Of a stretch of DNA of 5,792 nt, positions 5,471 through 5,792 are shown one piece after another. The stretch is from positions 1 through 5,792 of the forward strand of contig JAIDUY010000370.1 of assembly GCA_029059965.1 (NCBI GenBank), given 5' to 3'. The notes below the pieces were generated by a model. That model searched no databases, was not told the DNA's origin, and worked only from the letters and a program-made list of their open reading frames with translations. This DNA comes from Muribaculaceae bacterium (GTDB taxonomy: Bacteria; Bacteroidota; Bacteroidia; Bacteroidales; Muribaculaceae). How positions within the stretch are numbered: position 1 is the first letter of the stretch; each line of letters starts with the position of its first letter. A program made the translations under genes and the position numbers.

Positions 5471-5792
5471 TGATAAGGTAATTTAATACATCAGCACACA
5501 ATTAATTTCACCCCAATTCAGCTATATGATTTTAAGCATTTATAATTTGTTGGATTAGATTGGGATATACTACTGATTTGACACTTGAACAGCGCAACTT
5601 TATTTTAGAAAAATTTCCGGAAATTTTCAATACGAAATCAAAGGCTGACATGTTTGAGGTTCTTAATGCCTTGTTTTTCTTAATCAAGACAGGGTGTCAA
5701 TGGAGACTCATACCTAATGATTTTCCAAAATGGCGTACCGTATATGAATTTTACCGCAAGTGGATTTCTATGGGATTTTTTGACCGTTTGAC
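5471..5792 (+). mobile_element. Left part of an IS5-family insertion sequence (boundary approximate)
   Basis: Base composition changes sharply after about 5470, from GC-rich to strongly AT-rich, and stays AT-rich through the transposase N-terminus to the window edge. The 5471-5559 part is non-coding and would contain the left terminal inverted repeat and transposase promoter. The other end of the element is outside the window, so I cannot define the repeat, the target duplication or the exact boundary. TATAATTTG at 5541-5549 is a near match to a -7 box with one extra base. Confidence 0.5.
5560..5792 (+). CDS. IS5-family transposase, N-terminal part (runs off right edge)
   Basis: Seventy-seven whole codons are visible. 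The sequence begins (M/L)GYTTDLTLEQRNFILEKF and continues with VLNALFFLIKTGCQWRLIP and WRTVYEFYRKW at about 34-68, the hallmark pattern of the N-terminal DNA-binding domain (DUF4096-type) of IS5-family transposases. The DDE catalytic residues lie beyond the edge. No ATG precedes the conserved YTTDLT segment in frame; the stop TAA at 5533-5535 bounds the frame, and TTG at 5560 is the best start, with TTG at 5578 as the alternative. Codon use is AT-rich, unlike the neighbours, as expected for a recently acquired element. Whether the gene is intact, or expressed by frameshifting as in some IS5 members, cannot be told here. Confidence 0.85.
   Translation, partial: MGYTTDLTLEQRNFILEKFPEIFNTKSKADMFEVLNALFFLIKTGCQWRLIPNDFPKWRTVYEFYRKWISMGFFDRL

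Noticed and set aside
5273..5485. Minus-strand frame staying open through the palindrome into the acidic coding-like segment
   Set aside because: It has no start codon, and the part over the repeat reads through inverted-repeat sequence, so the openness there is probably chance. Only the 3' part is considered a possible remnant.

Overview
This window looks like a chromosomal segment of an anaerobic, fairly GC-rich gut-type member of the Bacteroidales. The evidence is a TonB-dependent receptor with a carboxypeptidase-regulatory-like N-terminal domain, a DAHP synthase with a C-terminal chorismate mutase domain, a rubrerythrin, no Shine-Dalgarno sites before the starts, and promoter motifs of the Bacteroidetes type (TTTG, about 20 nt, TAnnTTTG). 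Family-level placement, for example Muribaculaceae, is a guess. The neighbouring genes are high in G+C at third positions. The last ~320 bases are clearly AT-rich, which marks inserted DNA.

Layout. Positions 1-1025 (minus) hold the N-terminal ~341 residues of a TonB-dependent outer-membrane receptor that runs off the left edge. Upstream of it on the same strand, 36 bp away, is a complete bifunctional DAHP synthase/chorismate mutase (2129-1062), which opens and partly channels aromatic amino acid synthesis. A well-formed promoter lies directly against its start codon. Divergent from it are rubrerythrin (2265-2855) and a small thioredoxin (2884-3201), 28 bp apart, a probable two-gene redox/peroxide-defence unit. 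A strong hairpin (3231-3270) separates these from a convergent 554-residue membrane transporter of the YidE/YbjL/AspT type (4952-3288), which has two RCK_C-like regulatory domains between two homologous membrane halves.

The right end, about 5004-5560, has no firm gene. It holds a short minus-strand coding-like stretch (about 5340-5091) whose sensible reading is split between two frames, so it is probably a broken or truncated gene. Next is an imperfect inverted repeat about 95 bp long (5376-5470) with an adjacent smaller hairpin (5352-5375). After it comes AT-rich DNA leading into the N-terminus of an IS5-family transposase (from about 5560), cut by the window edge.

Together, the left 5 kb is ordinary housekeeping and envelope gene content: aromatic synthesis, outer-membrane uptake, oxidative-stress defence and an inner-membrane transporter. 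The right 0.8 kb is a zone of repeats, insertion and gene decay. I see no CRISPR array, tRNA, rRNA or recognisable new multigene system. The least explained part is 5077-5560.
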